This document shows positions 54,510 to 64,000 of a stretch of 64,000 bases of DNA, in pieces. The notes under the pieces are model-generated. The model was given only the letters and a program-made list of their open reading frames with translations, made no database searches and was not told the DNA's origin. Both the position numbers and the translations under genes were made by a program. The DNA is from Perognathus longimembris pacificus (lineage: Eukaryota > Chordata > Mammalia > Rodentia > Heteromyidae): the NCBI RefSeq assembly GCF_023159225.1, contig NC_063166.1:73162575-73226574 (forward strand). The letters are read 5' to 3'. Each line of letters starts with the position of its first letter. Position 1 is the stretch's first letter.

Positions 54510-55448
54510 CCAAGAAGAGGGCTAACCACATAGGTGGGGGGGGGGGGGTCCTTTGTAGCATTGCTCACCCCATGGTCCAGCTCTACCTAGACCCCCTCAC
54601 CATCACAGCACAGACAGGGTTTTAGACAAGACTATCCATTTCCTCTCTAGAAACCTGGGACTTTGGCGGACACCCTGTCCACATGTCTTGACAGCCAGTC
54701 AGTCAGAGGGGCTGAAATTTCACTTTCTCAGAAACAGCAGATTCAGCAATTGTGGCTGCTACAGGAGACACAGATCTGCCCTGGCTTAATTTCTCTCAGC
54801 TTCTATCACCATACACAAAGCCAGAGCCATTATGCCCTGTCCAGCAGCCAAGGACTCATCTCGTCTGCCATTGGTGAAATGATACCTCCGTCTCCAGGGT
54901 CATCAGACAGTTTCTTCTACCCAACAAGGCTATGTTCCTATACCTGCCTTGTTCCCAGCCAAAGAGAGCCCAAGCCTCTTTGCCATCTGGGGCTCTTGGA
55001 GAATTAAGTCTCTTCTAGACACTAAGCCAGGTCTAGGCCCCATAGGAAGGCAGCGATCCACATGCTCTGAGACTAAAGTTCCTGGAGAAGGGAAGGGGAG
55101 TCTCTTCCAGGAGCCCTTGGAGCCCTTGCACAGTGCTGAGAAGGCATGGCTGCTCCAGGAATGGAGAAAGAGGCAGCCTCCAGATTTGGGGTTCCTGTGC
55201 CAATGTTTAAAATGCAAGGCTCCAGCCAGACCCTTCCATGTAGATTAGAGATGGGCAGGAAATCAAGGAAAAGGCCGAACTCGCTTGCTGCTGCCCTTCC
55301 CTCCTCCATAGCTTGTCTGCCCCAGAACTCCATCTCAACCTGGGGCTGGGTTCTGAATAGTTCATGGATGGCTTCAGCTCCCCTTTGCTCCTGTCCCCTC
55401 CTTACTCCAGTAATCCCACCACTGTCCAACCCTTCAAAGTTCCCCTCA
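54510..55448. other. No gene or clear repeat seen (one G run)
   Basis: Holds a G run (about 54536-54549) and unique sequence. Overlapping frames on both strands between 54.9 and 55.5 kb reach 95-132 codons but share the same bases in opposing phases and show no domain, so I do not call an exon. Confidence 0.45.
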
Positions 55449-55630
55449 GGCTGGGCACTGGTGGCTCTCACCTGTCATCCCAGCTGAGGCTGAGATCTAA
55501 GAAGAATGGTTCAAAGCCAGCCAGGGTAAGAAAATCTATAAGACTCTTTATCTTCACTAAACTACAAAAAAATAAAATAAACTATAAAAAAGCTGTAAAG
55601 TGGAGCTGTGGCTCAAGTGGTATAGCAAAA
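55449..55630 (+). mobile_element. SINE with B1-like head and Geo-type right part, truncated
   Basis: GGCTGGGCACTGGTGGCTCT, ACCTGTCATCCCAGCTGAGG, GGTTCAAAGCCAGCCAGGGT and GGAGCTGTGGCTCAAGTGGT. An A-rich expansion separates head and right part, and the 3' end is lost after about 55630. Confidence 0.82.
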
Positions 55631-56091
55631 GAACACAAAGCCTCTAGGGCAGCCTCATGGTCAGCTCTGGGAGCACCTGCTCTCTGCCCTCTGCAAGAGT
55701 CACTGATAAGCTTGTGTTAAACATTTTTCCAGCACCTACTCCTAGAGAGCATCACCCGGACAAAGATTTCCTATGATACACAGTGTCTAACTCTACTCCA
55801 AGTTTACCTAAGAAACCATCGAAAACAAAAACCCAGCTCCAGAATCTTCATGGAGTTCTTAGGGCAAGTGCCACAAAGGTACAGTTTTCAAATGCTTTGG
55901 AATCTGTAACACGTGTTAGGGCTACCTGTGTGTCTATAAATCTCAGTGTTCCTCACTGCTCTCTCTGAGTGGTGCTTCTTATCCCAGGAGCCTGACTAAG
56001 CCACTGCCCAGGCAGGGAAGATCAGAAGTAGCCACTCCAGTACAGCCTTCAGCCAGTCATGGACAGAGCTGGTGGCTAAGCAGCCCGGCCT

Positions 56092-56134
56092 CTGTGTGTG
56101 TGTGTCTGTCTGTCTGTCTGTGTCTGTATGTCTG

Positions 56135-56168
<34 letters not shown>
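56092..56168. repeat. (TG)n-(TCTG)n-(TC)n compound repeat
   Basis: TGTG units grade into CTGTCTGT and then CTCT units. Serine/cysteine-rich frames across it are artefacts. Confidence 0.95.
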
Positions 56169-56458
56169 CTTCGTGGTGGGCAACTCTGAGTTATCATGTG
56201 GTCAGTCTCTCAGTGGTCTTTATGCCACAGTGGGCCAAAGCAGCCTCCTGCTTATGAACCCAACACCTATGTTGCCCCCCTCTCCTTCTCTTCCTCTCTT
56301 ATAACTCCTGACCAGTGATTCCTAAATAAATCACTTTCATTGTATCATTTCACGGGAGGAATTCCATCCAAAGCAGCATTCAAAAACTTCCCCACACTGT
56401 CATCTCCACCCACAAGACCCTGTGCCTTCATATTCTCCTCTTCAGCTATACCAAGGCA

Positions 56459-56459
<1 letters not shown>

Positions 56460-56500
<41 letters not shown>
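56460..56500. repeat. (CA)n microsatellite
   Basis: About 20 uninterrupted CA units. Confidence 0.97.
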
Positions 56501-56502
<2 letters not shown>

Positions 56503-56532
56503 TCCCCCAACATGGCATCTACTGTCCTCTAC

Positions 56533-56716
56533 TGAGATCTGAGGTTCGCAGTTCAAAGCCAACCTCGGCAAAAAAAAAAAAAAAGGTCCGAGAGACTCTT
56601 ATTAATCACAGAAAAAGCCAAAGGTGACGCTGTGGCTCAAGTAGTAGAATGCTAGCCTTGAGCAAAAGGAGTTCAGAGACAGTGGCCAAGCCCACCCGGA
56701 ATTCAAGCCCCAGGAC
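56533..56716 (+). mobile_element. SINE with B1-like head and Geo-type right part, 5'-truncated
   Basis: Begins within the head at ACTGAGATCTGAGGTTCGCA, with GTTCAAAGCCAACCTCGGCA, an internal A run, GACGCTGTGGCTCAAGTAGT, GCTAGCCTTGAGCAAAAGG and ATTCAAGCCCCAGGACAAGG. It is followed by a purine array. Confidence 0.87.
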
Positions 56717-56821
56717 AAGGAAGGGAGAGAGGGAAGGGAAGGAAGGAGGGAGGGAGGGAAAGAGAGAGAAGGAAGGAAGGAAGGAAGGAAGGAAGGAAGG
56801 AAGGAAGGAAGGAAGGAAGGA

Positions 56822-56873
<52 letters not shown>
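56717..56873. repeat. (GGAA)n-(GAAA)n purine array, SINE tail expansion
   Basis: GGGA units, then about 15 GGAA units, then about 13 GAAA units. It is homopurine over about 155 bp. GGAA arrays can bind ETS-family proteins in some contexts; no such role is shown here. Confidence 0.95.
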
Positions 56874-57359
56874 GGAAGAATAGAGAATGAGAAGTTAAGG
56901 GTCACTCAGCCTGAAATGATTGGCTCTTAGGAAGAAAATGATTCTTTTTTTTTTTTAATTTCACTTCTTTAGAAGCCAACTTCTCTGTTCTATTTTGAAG
57001 CTTCCATAAAAAGATCGGTATTATTTGTGGATATTGACCACATCGTGGTCACCAAACAGGGCAGCTCTTAGAATCTTACCATGGAGATTTCAACTCAGAA
57101 ATAGAGGTCTCCATGGGGGTCCTTCCCTCATCCTCTAAAGACTTAGCTATCCAATTGTCATGACACGCCCCCCCCCCCAGCTGAGGGAGTGGCAGAGTAA
57201 CATGTATCCAGGGTCCCATGTCCACCCTGCTCAAGCCAAAGCTGGTGAGACTCACATCCCACACCCCCAGGGTCCTGGCCATCTCCCACCTCGTCCTGAC
57301 TCTGACAAGCTGCCCTAATGGATTGACTATGGCCTTTGCTGGAGGGGCTAAATATAAAA

Positions 57360-57900
57360 CTTTCCTGCGCTCCTCTTGTCAAAGTTAAAAGCTTTTCATG
57401 TCTGTGTTAATGTTTTTTTCTGTCTGCTGGCTCCAGTGACAGATGGGGCATCTTGTGCTGAGTAACCAGAGAATGAGTGGCTGGCAGGAGCCGGGGAGGT
57501 AGAGGCAATTTATCTCAGAGAGTTTAAGCAGGCTGACATGGCTGGGAACAGGAGGAGGGCGAGGCTGTCACCTGATTACTAATTCCAAGATTTTTCCTCC
57601 AAGAGGGAGAAGGAGTGAGCGAGGATGAAGGGTACAAAAAGCAAATCAATAAACAGGTTAGCGTCCACGTCATTATTAACTCCCTGCCTGTCAGCACCCC
57701 ATTGAAGCGATCGCTCGAGGAGACCTCAGATTTAATGGTCAGTGCAATAGATTTACTGTAAATGTTATCAGAGGGAGAGGCGGGGCAGAGGGCAAGAGCA
57801 GGCCTTCATTGACAAATCATTGCATTGTGCCATTTCTGAACGTGCATAAATAACCTAGCACTGAAGTCCTGGGTGGCATTTCCTTCCATAGATTTAAATA
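57360..57900. promoter_or_regulatory. Strong candidate conserved non-coding element (developmental enhancer type)
   Basis: About 500 bp of repeat-free sequence. Its core, about 57600-57860, holds CAAATCAATAAACAGG, a CRE-like CCACGTCATTATTAACTCC near 57666, CCTGTCAGCACC (MEIS-type CTGTCA), the palindrome GCGATCGC at 57707-57714 next to CTCGAG, ATTTACTGTAAATG near 57751 and AAATCATTGCATTG near 57815. Several CpGs survive in otherwise CpG-poor DNA. No exon is visible. The assignment is by inference. Confidence 0.58.
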
Positions 57901-58195
57901 CTGCCACCCTCCTTTCCCTGCATCCTTCATTTTCAGAGGTTTGCTAGCAGCCAGGTTTCCCCTAAATCCTTCCAAGGGCCTGTTGAGAAGCACCTCTAAG
58001 AAAGAAGACCGGAAAGGGGGGAGTGGGGGGTTGTGCCAGGACCTACTGTGATGGACAGAATCAAGAGCCAGTCAGGAGCCCGGATCCCAGAGGGATGGCT
58101 AGAAGTTTGCATGGCACTGTGTGAGATGTGTCTGGAAAGGAAGCCCTAAAGGAAGCATTCATTGGGCTTATCTAATTTATTTATTTATTTATTTT

Positions 58196-58424
58196 TGGTG
58201 CTCGTATTGAAGCTTGAATTCAGGGTCTGCACTCTGCCCTTAAGGTTTTTCACTTGAGGCCACGTGAGCCACAGCTCCACCTCCAACTTTTTGGTGGTTA
58301 GTTGGAGATTTTTTAAAAAACAATCTTACAGATTTTCCTGCCTGAGCTGGCTTTGAACTGGTGTCCCCAGACCTCAACTTCCTGAGTAGCTAAGATTACA
58401 GGCATAAACTACTAACACCTGACT
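58196..58424 (-). mobile_element. SINE with B1-like head and Geo-type right part
   Basis: Minus-strand copy next to a (TTTA)n run: GAAGCTTGAATTCAGGGTCT, GTGAGCCACAGCTCCACCTC, TTTTTGGTGGTTAGTTGGAG, GAGCTGGCTTTGAACTGGTG, CTGAGTAGCTAAGATTACAG. Its right part has a small internal deletion. Confidence 0.87.
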
Positions 58425-58455
58425 CATTTTGTATTTACTTACTTATCTATCTACC

Positions 58456-58735
58456 TGGTGCTGGTACTAGGGCTTGAACTCAGGGCCTGGGCCTTGTCCC
58501 TTAAGTTTTTCACTCAAGGCTGATGCTCTACCACTTAACCCACAGCTCCACACCCAGCTTTTTTTTTTAATGGCTAATTGGAGATAAAGAGTTTTATAGA
58601 CTTTACTTCCAAAGCTGGTTTTGAACCACAATCCTCAGATTTCAGGCCTGAGGTCAGGCCTGCCTACCACCCACCCCAAAACTCCACATCCTCTGAAGTA
58701 GCTAGAATTTACAGGCATGAACCACCAGGGCCCAG
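58456..58735 (-). mobile_element. SINE with B1-like head and Geo-type right part, internal insertion
   Basis: Minus-strand copy just 31 bp after the previous one in the same orientation: GGGCTTGAACTCAGGGCCTG, CAAGGCTGATGCTCTACCAC, AGCTGGTTTTGAACCACAAT, AAGTAGCTAGAATTTACAGG. About 50 extra bases (including a GGCCTGAGGTCAGGCCTG inverted repeat) lie within the head near 58645-58695. Confidence 0.87.
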
Positions 58736-58739
58736 CTCT

Positions 58740-61190
58740 GGACTTGTCTTCCTGATATCACTCATCATGGCTCTCCACGGCCTGCCTCCTCTAAGCCTAT
58801 CACCTGCTGTGTTCACTATCAATAAATACTGATAGGAAAACTTTCAACAAGGCCACCTCACCAGAATGGAGGCTGCTGTCAATAAAGGATATGCTCAAGC
58901 CAAGAACTATGGCAGAGAAAGACTCCAAGAGAAAGTACAGACAGTAGCCAAAGAGCACAAGAATGAGCTGTTTTCAAGAGCAGGGCCACAGGGAACAGTG
59001 GGTCAGGTTGCACACTATAACAAGCCTAGAAATGTCTTTCACACTTGGGAATGGTGCAGCGTGAGACCTCCAACAGACACCTGCCCAAAGAAGCAGGGCC
59101 AGAGGAACAACAGAGAGAAGCAACTACCACAAAAGTAAATGCCGAGAACCTTTCCAGAAAATTCCTACTTGAAATCGTAGGGTGCCGACAAGTAGCCAGT
59201 CATGGGTTGTCTAAACAGATGGGAAGGATTCTGCCCCCCACCCCCACCACCTTGCCTCCCCCATCCTATCTCAAAGTCTCACACCCTTGAATAAGAACAT
59301 GCCTACAGGAACCTATACACATACCCTGGGGGACTGGCCACAATTTTTTTTCAAACCAAGCAATGCAAGCTCAAGGTCTGGCAAAGGATTTCTATTCTAT
59401 TGATGGGGGGGGGGGGAAGCTTGCATGCAGAAAGACTCTGCTCCTCCCACACACCAAGATTATCCCTGAGGGGGGGCAGAAGCAGAAGACTTCCCATCTG
59501 TACTTCGATGGAGTCCAAGGAGGAGGTAAGCTCCAGCCCCACCACTGACCTGTCACCTTAAACTGGAAGGAGATAAGCTGGGTGGTAATTGAGCTTCTCC
59601 CAAGGGGAATCTCTCATATAAGGATGTGGAAGGAGGTCTTTTAATTGGAAGGTGAAGCCAGAAAGGAAAATTGGTGGTGGGGGGTGGGGGGGGAAGGGAG
59701 CCAGCCAATAGCACATCCTGAGCAAGCACTGGTGGTAGATGATGGGATGTCATCCCTCTGGGAATTCCTAAAACCATGTGAACATTTCTCAGCATCACCC
59801 CTCCAAAATAATCATTGGAGGGTTGCCCAAGGCAGCACCCCCCGCTTTGGAGTGGCACCTGTTGGCAGAAGCTGAGCCCATTCTGTTGGCCCAGAGAGAG
59901 AGAGCCCTGTACTTGGGAAGACAGGAGCTAGACCTCCAGAAGCAATGGAAACCACTTGAGGATCAGGTAGAGGAACACAGAAACCTTGGAGTGAGACACC
60001 GATAATATTTTCCAGGACCAATTTCAAGCATCTTCCAGGCCTGCCAATCCCCTGCCCCATCTCTCCACTGTCAAACTCTGGGTGCTTCAGAGAACCACTG
60101 TTCTGGGGGACCAGCTGCCATCCCCCCTGGGAGGAACCACGTGACTCTGGACGCCAGCTGAAGATTGCCTCTGTGGAGATTCCCCCGTGGCCTCGCAGTG
60201 CCCATGTCTCCACACTTCCCTCTGTGCAACTGAATCACTATTTAAATTCCTAGACAGGAATTTTAAAACCTAGACAGGTTTTGAACCAGGGTTTAAGATA
60301 CCTAGGGTATCTTGAGTTGGCCCCCGTCTAAATCCCTAACCCTGCCCCACCTGTCTCAGCCCTTTCCTGCTTGCTGTGTTGTCTTTGGCGACGGTTTACT
60401 GATTTCTCTCACTTATTAACAGGACCAGGACTTTCCTCTGCTTTGCTCACCACTCTGCCCCTCGAGCTTTAAACAGCACCCTGTTCACGGAAGGTGTTCA
60501 CAATGTACTTGTCACGTAGCCAAATATAAAGTTTGCCAGATCCAAAGCAGGGTCAGGAGCCTCTCCACGAGGCCCAGATATATGTCTACTGCCCAGCCCA
60601 GTCACTCTCTGCCCCCCCCAACTGGATCCCACAGCCAACCCCAGACCGTCATCAACAAACTCCAGATGATGTGTTTGCCCAACAAGGCTGGCTCTATAGC
60701 CATAAATTGGGTATGCATGAGGTGGGGGTCGGGGGGTACACAGGGTGACTTTCAGGAGACACTAGTGACCTTTATAATCCTGCCCCCAAAAGAGCACAGA
60801 AAGTCAAAGCAAAGCCACCTAGGCAGGGCTCTAGCCTGAGGGATGGGTGTGCTCATGAGTGGGTATAAATCTGCAATGGCTTGAATGTATATGACATCTA
60901 AAACGCACATGCAGAACTTCTACTCCAAGGTGACAGCAGTAAGAGGTGGAAACTTTGGGACAAGGAGTAGGCCCCAAGCTCAGGAATGGGTCTAGTGTTG
61001 TTTACAAAGACCCTTTAATGGCCTTCAGCCCTGCCATTTCCTCTGCCACAGGAGAACTGTGCTGGCTTTGAGAAGCAGGTACCTGTCTGACTCCAAGTCT
61101 GCCTCTGTCAGCACCTTGACATTGAACATCCCAGCCTCAGAGCTGAGACAATCATTTCTGTTTTTTATGAATTACCCAGTCTTGGGCATC
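58740..61190. other. No gene or clear repeat seen
   Basis: Mostly unique sequence with G and C runs (59405-59416, 59675-59690). The frame at 58866-59138 (90 codons, Lys/Gln rich) and those near 59.6-60.2 kb have no recognisable domain and no convincing splice context. Polyadenylation-like AATAAA at 58821 and 58881 may be by chance. Confidence 0.4.
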
Positions 61191-61199
61191 TTGTTATAA

Positions 61200-61410
61200 C
61201 AGCAGGAAGACACACGCACCTACACACGTGCATATATACACATGCATAGTTACCTGTGTGTATACACATATGTGGACAGCTGTATATACAGTATGCATGT
61301 AGATGCACACACCTACATATGTCTGCATGTGTGTGCGCTGTGTACGTGTGTGCACCTACATGTGTGTGCTCATGCCTGTCTGCATATGCACGTGCACACA
61401 CACACAGAGA
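61200..61410. repeat. Alternating purine-pyrimidine low-complexity tract
   Basis: About 200 bp of degenerate CA/TG/TA steps (ACACGTGCATATATACACAT, GTGTGCGCTGTGTACGTGTG). It reads similarly on both strands. Cys/His-rich frames on both strands are artefacts of this composition. Such DNA can adopt Z-form. Confidence 0.85.
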
Positions 61411-61799
61411 AACCCAGTAGGTTGTTTTTCTCTCTACTCCCCTGCAACCGAGCTCCCCTAACACGTGGTTTCCAACCCTGCCAGTAAATGTTGAGCCAGC
61501 TTTTCTCTGCTCTCAGAGAGCAGGGCTCTCTGTCTTTCACCTAAGTGGCAATCCCAAAGCTTCATGTCTGTCTACTGGATGACGCAGCCATCCACAAGTG
61601 CTTCCCCAGGGACCAGTCCGTGCTCAGCCCAGAGGCCTGAACAGGCCTCACCCAGAGAGAATGCAGGGAAAAAGCATTCAACCCCCTGTGCAGGCTAGTG
61701 ACAATGAGAACTCTTGAAGGCAGGTATTGATGCCTCTTCCTCCTCAGAGGTAGCCATGGCTCTCTCTGAAGACTCATAGAGACTCTGTGCTGGGTAAGT

Positions 61800-62060
61800 G
61801 GTGGCAGTGTGTCTGCGTTTATATAGGCAAGGGATATATGTAAGTGTGGTGTGTGTGCATCATTTGTGTGATATGTTTATGCATCTTGGTTTGTTTTGGT
61901 GCCTTGGCATGTGTGGTATATGTATCTGTGCGGGGTACATTTGATGTATGTCTGGCTTTGTGTGTATGTTTGTGGAATGTGTGTCATGTTTTGATATGTG
62001 TGTTCTGTGTGCATATTTCTGTGGCAGGTGTGTGTGCATGGCATGTTCTGTGTACATGGC
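61800..62060. repeat. Degenerate TG-rich tract
   Basis: TGTG, TGTATG and TGTGTGC units with frequent interruptions, about 260 bp. It appears to be a decayed microsatellite. Confidence 0.8.
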
Positions 62061-62569
62061 CTAACACAAATGCGTCTGTCACTCACAAAGAAAACCACAA
62101 GCAAGTCCACCAAGAAAGATTCCATCAAGAAAGTCCACCTGCTGAGGACAACACTGGAACACAAAGCTCCCCCCGCCAAAGTGATCATTGAGAAGTGGTA
62201 TATCCCAGGCTGCAGCTGCTGGCCAAGGCCCCAAACTCAAGCAACAGGATGCACATTCCAAGAAGGGGGAAGGAGCCTTCAGATGAGATGGGCAGGGGTC
62301 CCTGAAAGGTGGCAGGAAGTCCCACAGGGACTGTCCAGCGCCCCCTGCTGGCTCCTGTGTTGAAACAGCACTTAGAGAGGAGGGTGGAGGCTCATTAAGA
62401 TCCTAAGACCCAGTGACTTTGGTCCTCCACCACTGGGTGGGTGTTCTGGGGAAGTGTCAGGCAAGGTGACCTCCCTCAGCTGGCACTGAGCTCCTAGGGG
62501 CCCCATCAGCAGCCCAGCCCATGTGGGGTGGCAGCTCGGCTGAGCCAAGCCATCCATGGGGAATGTGCC

Positions 62570-62660
62570 AAACAATTACTTTCCTTATTGAATATCTGAT
62601 TAATTATTCAGGAGCTGAATCAATTATTCATATCTCATTTAAGCGAGGGGGGAAAAGCCA
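62570..62660. promoter_or_regulatory. Candidate conserved non-coding element with duplicated homeodomain motif
   Basis: A sharply AT-rich island in GC-richer surroundings. AATTATTCA occurs at 62602-62610 and again at 62622-62630, 20 bp apart (about two helical turns), with CTTATTGAATATCTGATTAA before and CATATCTCATTTAAGCG after. It resembles a homeodomain-bound element; inferred only. Confidence 0.45.
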
Positions 62661-63499
62661 CTGCCCCTTGACAGAAGCTTCTCAGTGCCTCCCAGGCCCT
62701 GGGGACGGAGTCATTGAGGGGAGAGATTGTCACAGCAGGAATGGGACACTGCCTTGGCTGCTGCAGCCACCGTGGCCCTCCTGGCAGGCTGTCATTTGTT
62801 CAGGACATGCCTGCTCACACCCACAAAACCCACTTCACACTCCTGCTTTCGCTGCGCAGGTGCAAACATGACACTGAACAACTCACCAAGGGCCAGGCAA
62901 GTCCAGTGATGGACACAGCGAGTGGCAATAGCCACGTAAATGCATAGGTATGGAAAAGGAGAGGGGGATTGTGGATGCACAGAGCGAGAAGCCAGGTCCT
63001 CGGCGAGCCAGCTGAGGGCTAAGCTTTGTCAGAGTAAAAGGCAGAGAAGGTGGAAGGGTGTTCTAACCAGTACAGCAGGGACTGAAGGGACAAGGTGTGG
63101 AGAAAGAGTCCCAGAGCGTCACACAGGAGACAGGATGTGGAGACAGGAACAATGGGTGCAGAGACTGAGTGGTGTGGAGCTCTGGGCTTTCCTGGCAGGA
63201 GCCACTGCAAGTGTGGGGATGGTGGGGGACACACCTAGCTAAAACAGGAATCCTGCAGTTTGGATGACTTGGAGCCTAGTGGAGGGAAAGGGGCCCCCTT
63301 CCAGACAGTACTTTACAAGCCACTAGTCTGGGGTGGGTCTAGGGAACTGTCTCAGTCAGACTCCTGAATTTGGAGGCTTTGGTAGGTGGTACAAGCTTTG
63401 CCACTTGCGCCGCTAGGGTTTGCCAGTTCAAGTAGGTGGGGGCCAAGGATGCTTCAGAGAATATCAGACTTTCAGTGCAAGAAGTAGGCCTTACAAGCC

Positions 63500-63600
63500 A
63501 CCTCTTTTTTTAATAGATGGAGAAACTGAGGCCCAAAGATTGCAGCTGACTGATCCTCAGTCACCCTGAGCCCAAAACAAGATCTAGATCCAGCCCTGCA
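63500..63600 (-). mobile_element. MIR SINE fragment
   Basis: TTAATAGATGGAGAAACTGA, GGCCCAAAGATTGCAGCTGA and TAGATCCAGCCCTGCAACTC follow a minus-strand MIR core. Confidence 0.6.
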
Positions 63601-63769
63601 ACTCTCAGTTCTTGGAAGTGCAACACCGCCTGGGAGGCTCAGTAGCAGCTGGGCTCTCTGTGGGCCCTGAGGGTTGCGGTAGGGGAAGTGGACCTCCTTG
63701 GGGGCCTCTGCAGAAAGGTCAGTACCAAGGTGAACTGTTGACTGCACCCACGGTGTTCTTATTGGCCCC

Positions 63770-63990
63770 TGTGTCTCTGCTCTGTTTTCTCCCCTTTGCC
63801 TCCCTGTCATTCTCTTCCTGTCTATCTGTCTGTCTCTCTTGCTATCTGGCTCTCTGTCACTCCCTATACACCTGTCTCTTTTCTCCATCTCTCTGTTCAA
63901 ATCTCTCTCTCTCTTTCTCTCTCTTGCCATTTTGTCTTTGAGTCTCAGTCTCTCTCCTATTCTCTATTTGTCTCTCTCTTCTTCTCCCTT
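63770..63990. repeat. CT-rich low-complexity tract
   Basis: TCTC, TGTC and TCTG units with interruptions run to near the window end. Ser/Leu/Cys-rich frames over it are artefacts. Confidence 0.85.
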
Positions 63991-64000
63991 TCCACTCTTC

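Noticed and set aside
55073..55487. Possible exon with open frames on both strands
   Set aside because: The frames overlap antiparallel in the same bases, lack conserved motifs, and run into a SINE at 55449. Without alignment there is no support.
56649..56930. Highly charged Lys/Arg/Glu repeat protein
   Set aside because: It is a translation of the GGAA/GAAA purine array at the SINE tail.
61844..62191. 115-codon Cys/Val-rich frame as a small secreted protein
   Set aside because: The frame follows a degenerate TG tract. Its cysteines come from TGTG codons, and no signal peptide or family pattern is convincing.
1..64000. CRISPR array, phage, operon or other prokaryote-type system
   Set aside because: There are no spaced direct repeats of CRISPR size, no coding density and no ribosome-binding-site pattern. 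Mammalian SINEs, LINEs and LTRs fill the window.

Overview
This is ordinary mammalian nuclear DNA with no recognisable protein-coding gene, structural RNA gene, CRISPR array or prokaryote-type operon. No open reading frame exceeds about 205 codons. Those I inspected are repeat translations or random frames without a recognisable domain. The only clear protein-derived signal is a decayed LINE-1 ORF2 C-terminus near 47.0-47.5 kb.

The repeats point to a rodent, most probably of the superfamily Geomyoidea (kangaroo rats, pocket mice, pocket gophers). Six copies are dimeric SINEs with an ID-like, tRNA-Ala-derived left monomer and a second, unrelated right monomer. This matches the published description of IDL-Geo, a SINE restricted to Geomyoidea. 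At least seventeen further copies have a 7SL/B1-like head joined to the same right part. One conventional B1 monomer is also present. The species call is an inference because I could not align to a library.

Layout. 0-8 kb: SINEs, an L2 tail, a MER20 fossil and a conserved-looking AT-rich block at 3.5-3.9 kb. 7.9-14.4 kb: a SINE-free interval holding three enhancer-like blocks. 14.4-26 kb: MIR, L2, MER5A, SINEs, MLT1/MST-type LTR pieces and an old L1 split by a putative solo LTR. 26-38 kb: a young-looking IDL-Geo copy, MIRs, a SINE nested in MER5A, several CA/CT arrays and several conserved-looking blocks. 38-40 kb: three L1 3' ends, one holding a nested SINE with both target-site duplications preserved. 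40-42 kb: two strong conserved-looking blocks. 42-56 kb: L2, MIR, L1, SINEs and three MLT1/MST-type LTRs. 56-64 kb: purine and CA/TG low-complexity tracts, one strong conserved-looking block at 57.4-57.9 kb and a smaller homeodomain-motif block at 62.6 kb.

The density of AT-rich, CpG-retaining, repeat-free blocks without exons is typical of a gene desert or very large intron that carries developmental enhancers. I cannot name the target gene. These blocks are predictions from sequence texture and motifs; cross-species alignment is the deciding test. I did not find a novel biological system here. The most useful observations are the shared right half of two SINE families, the nested insertions with intact duplications, and the enhancer-like blocks.
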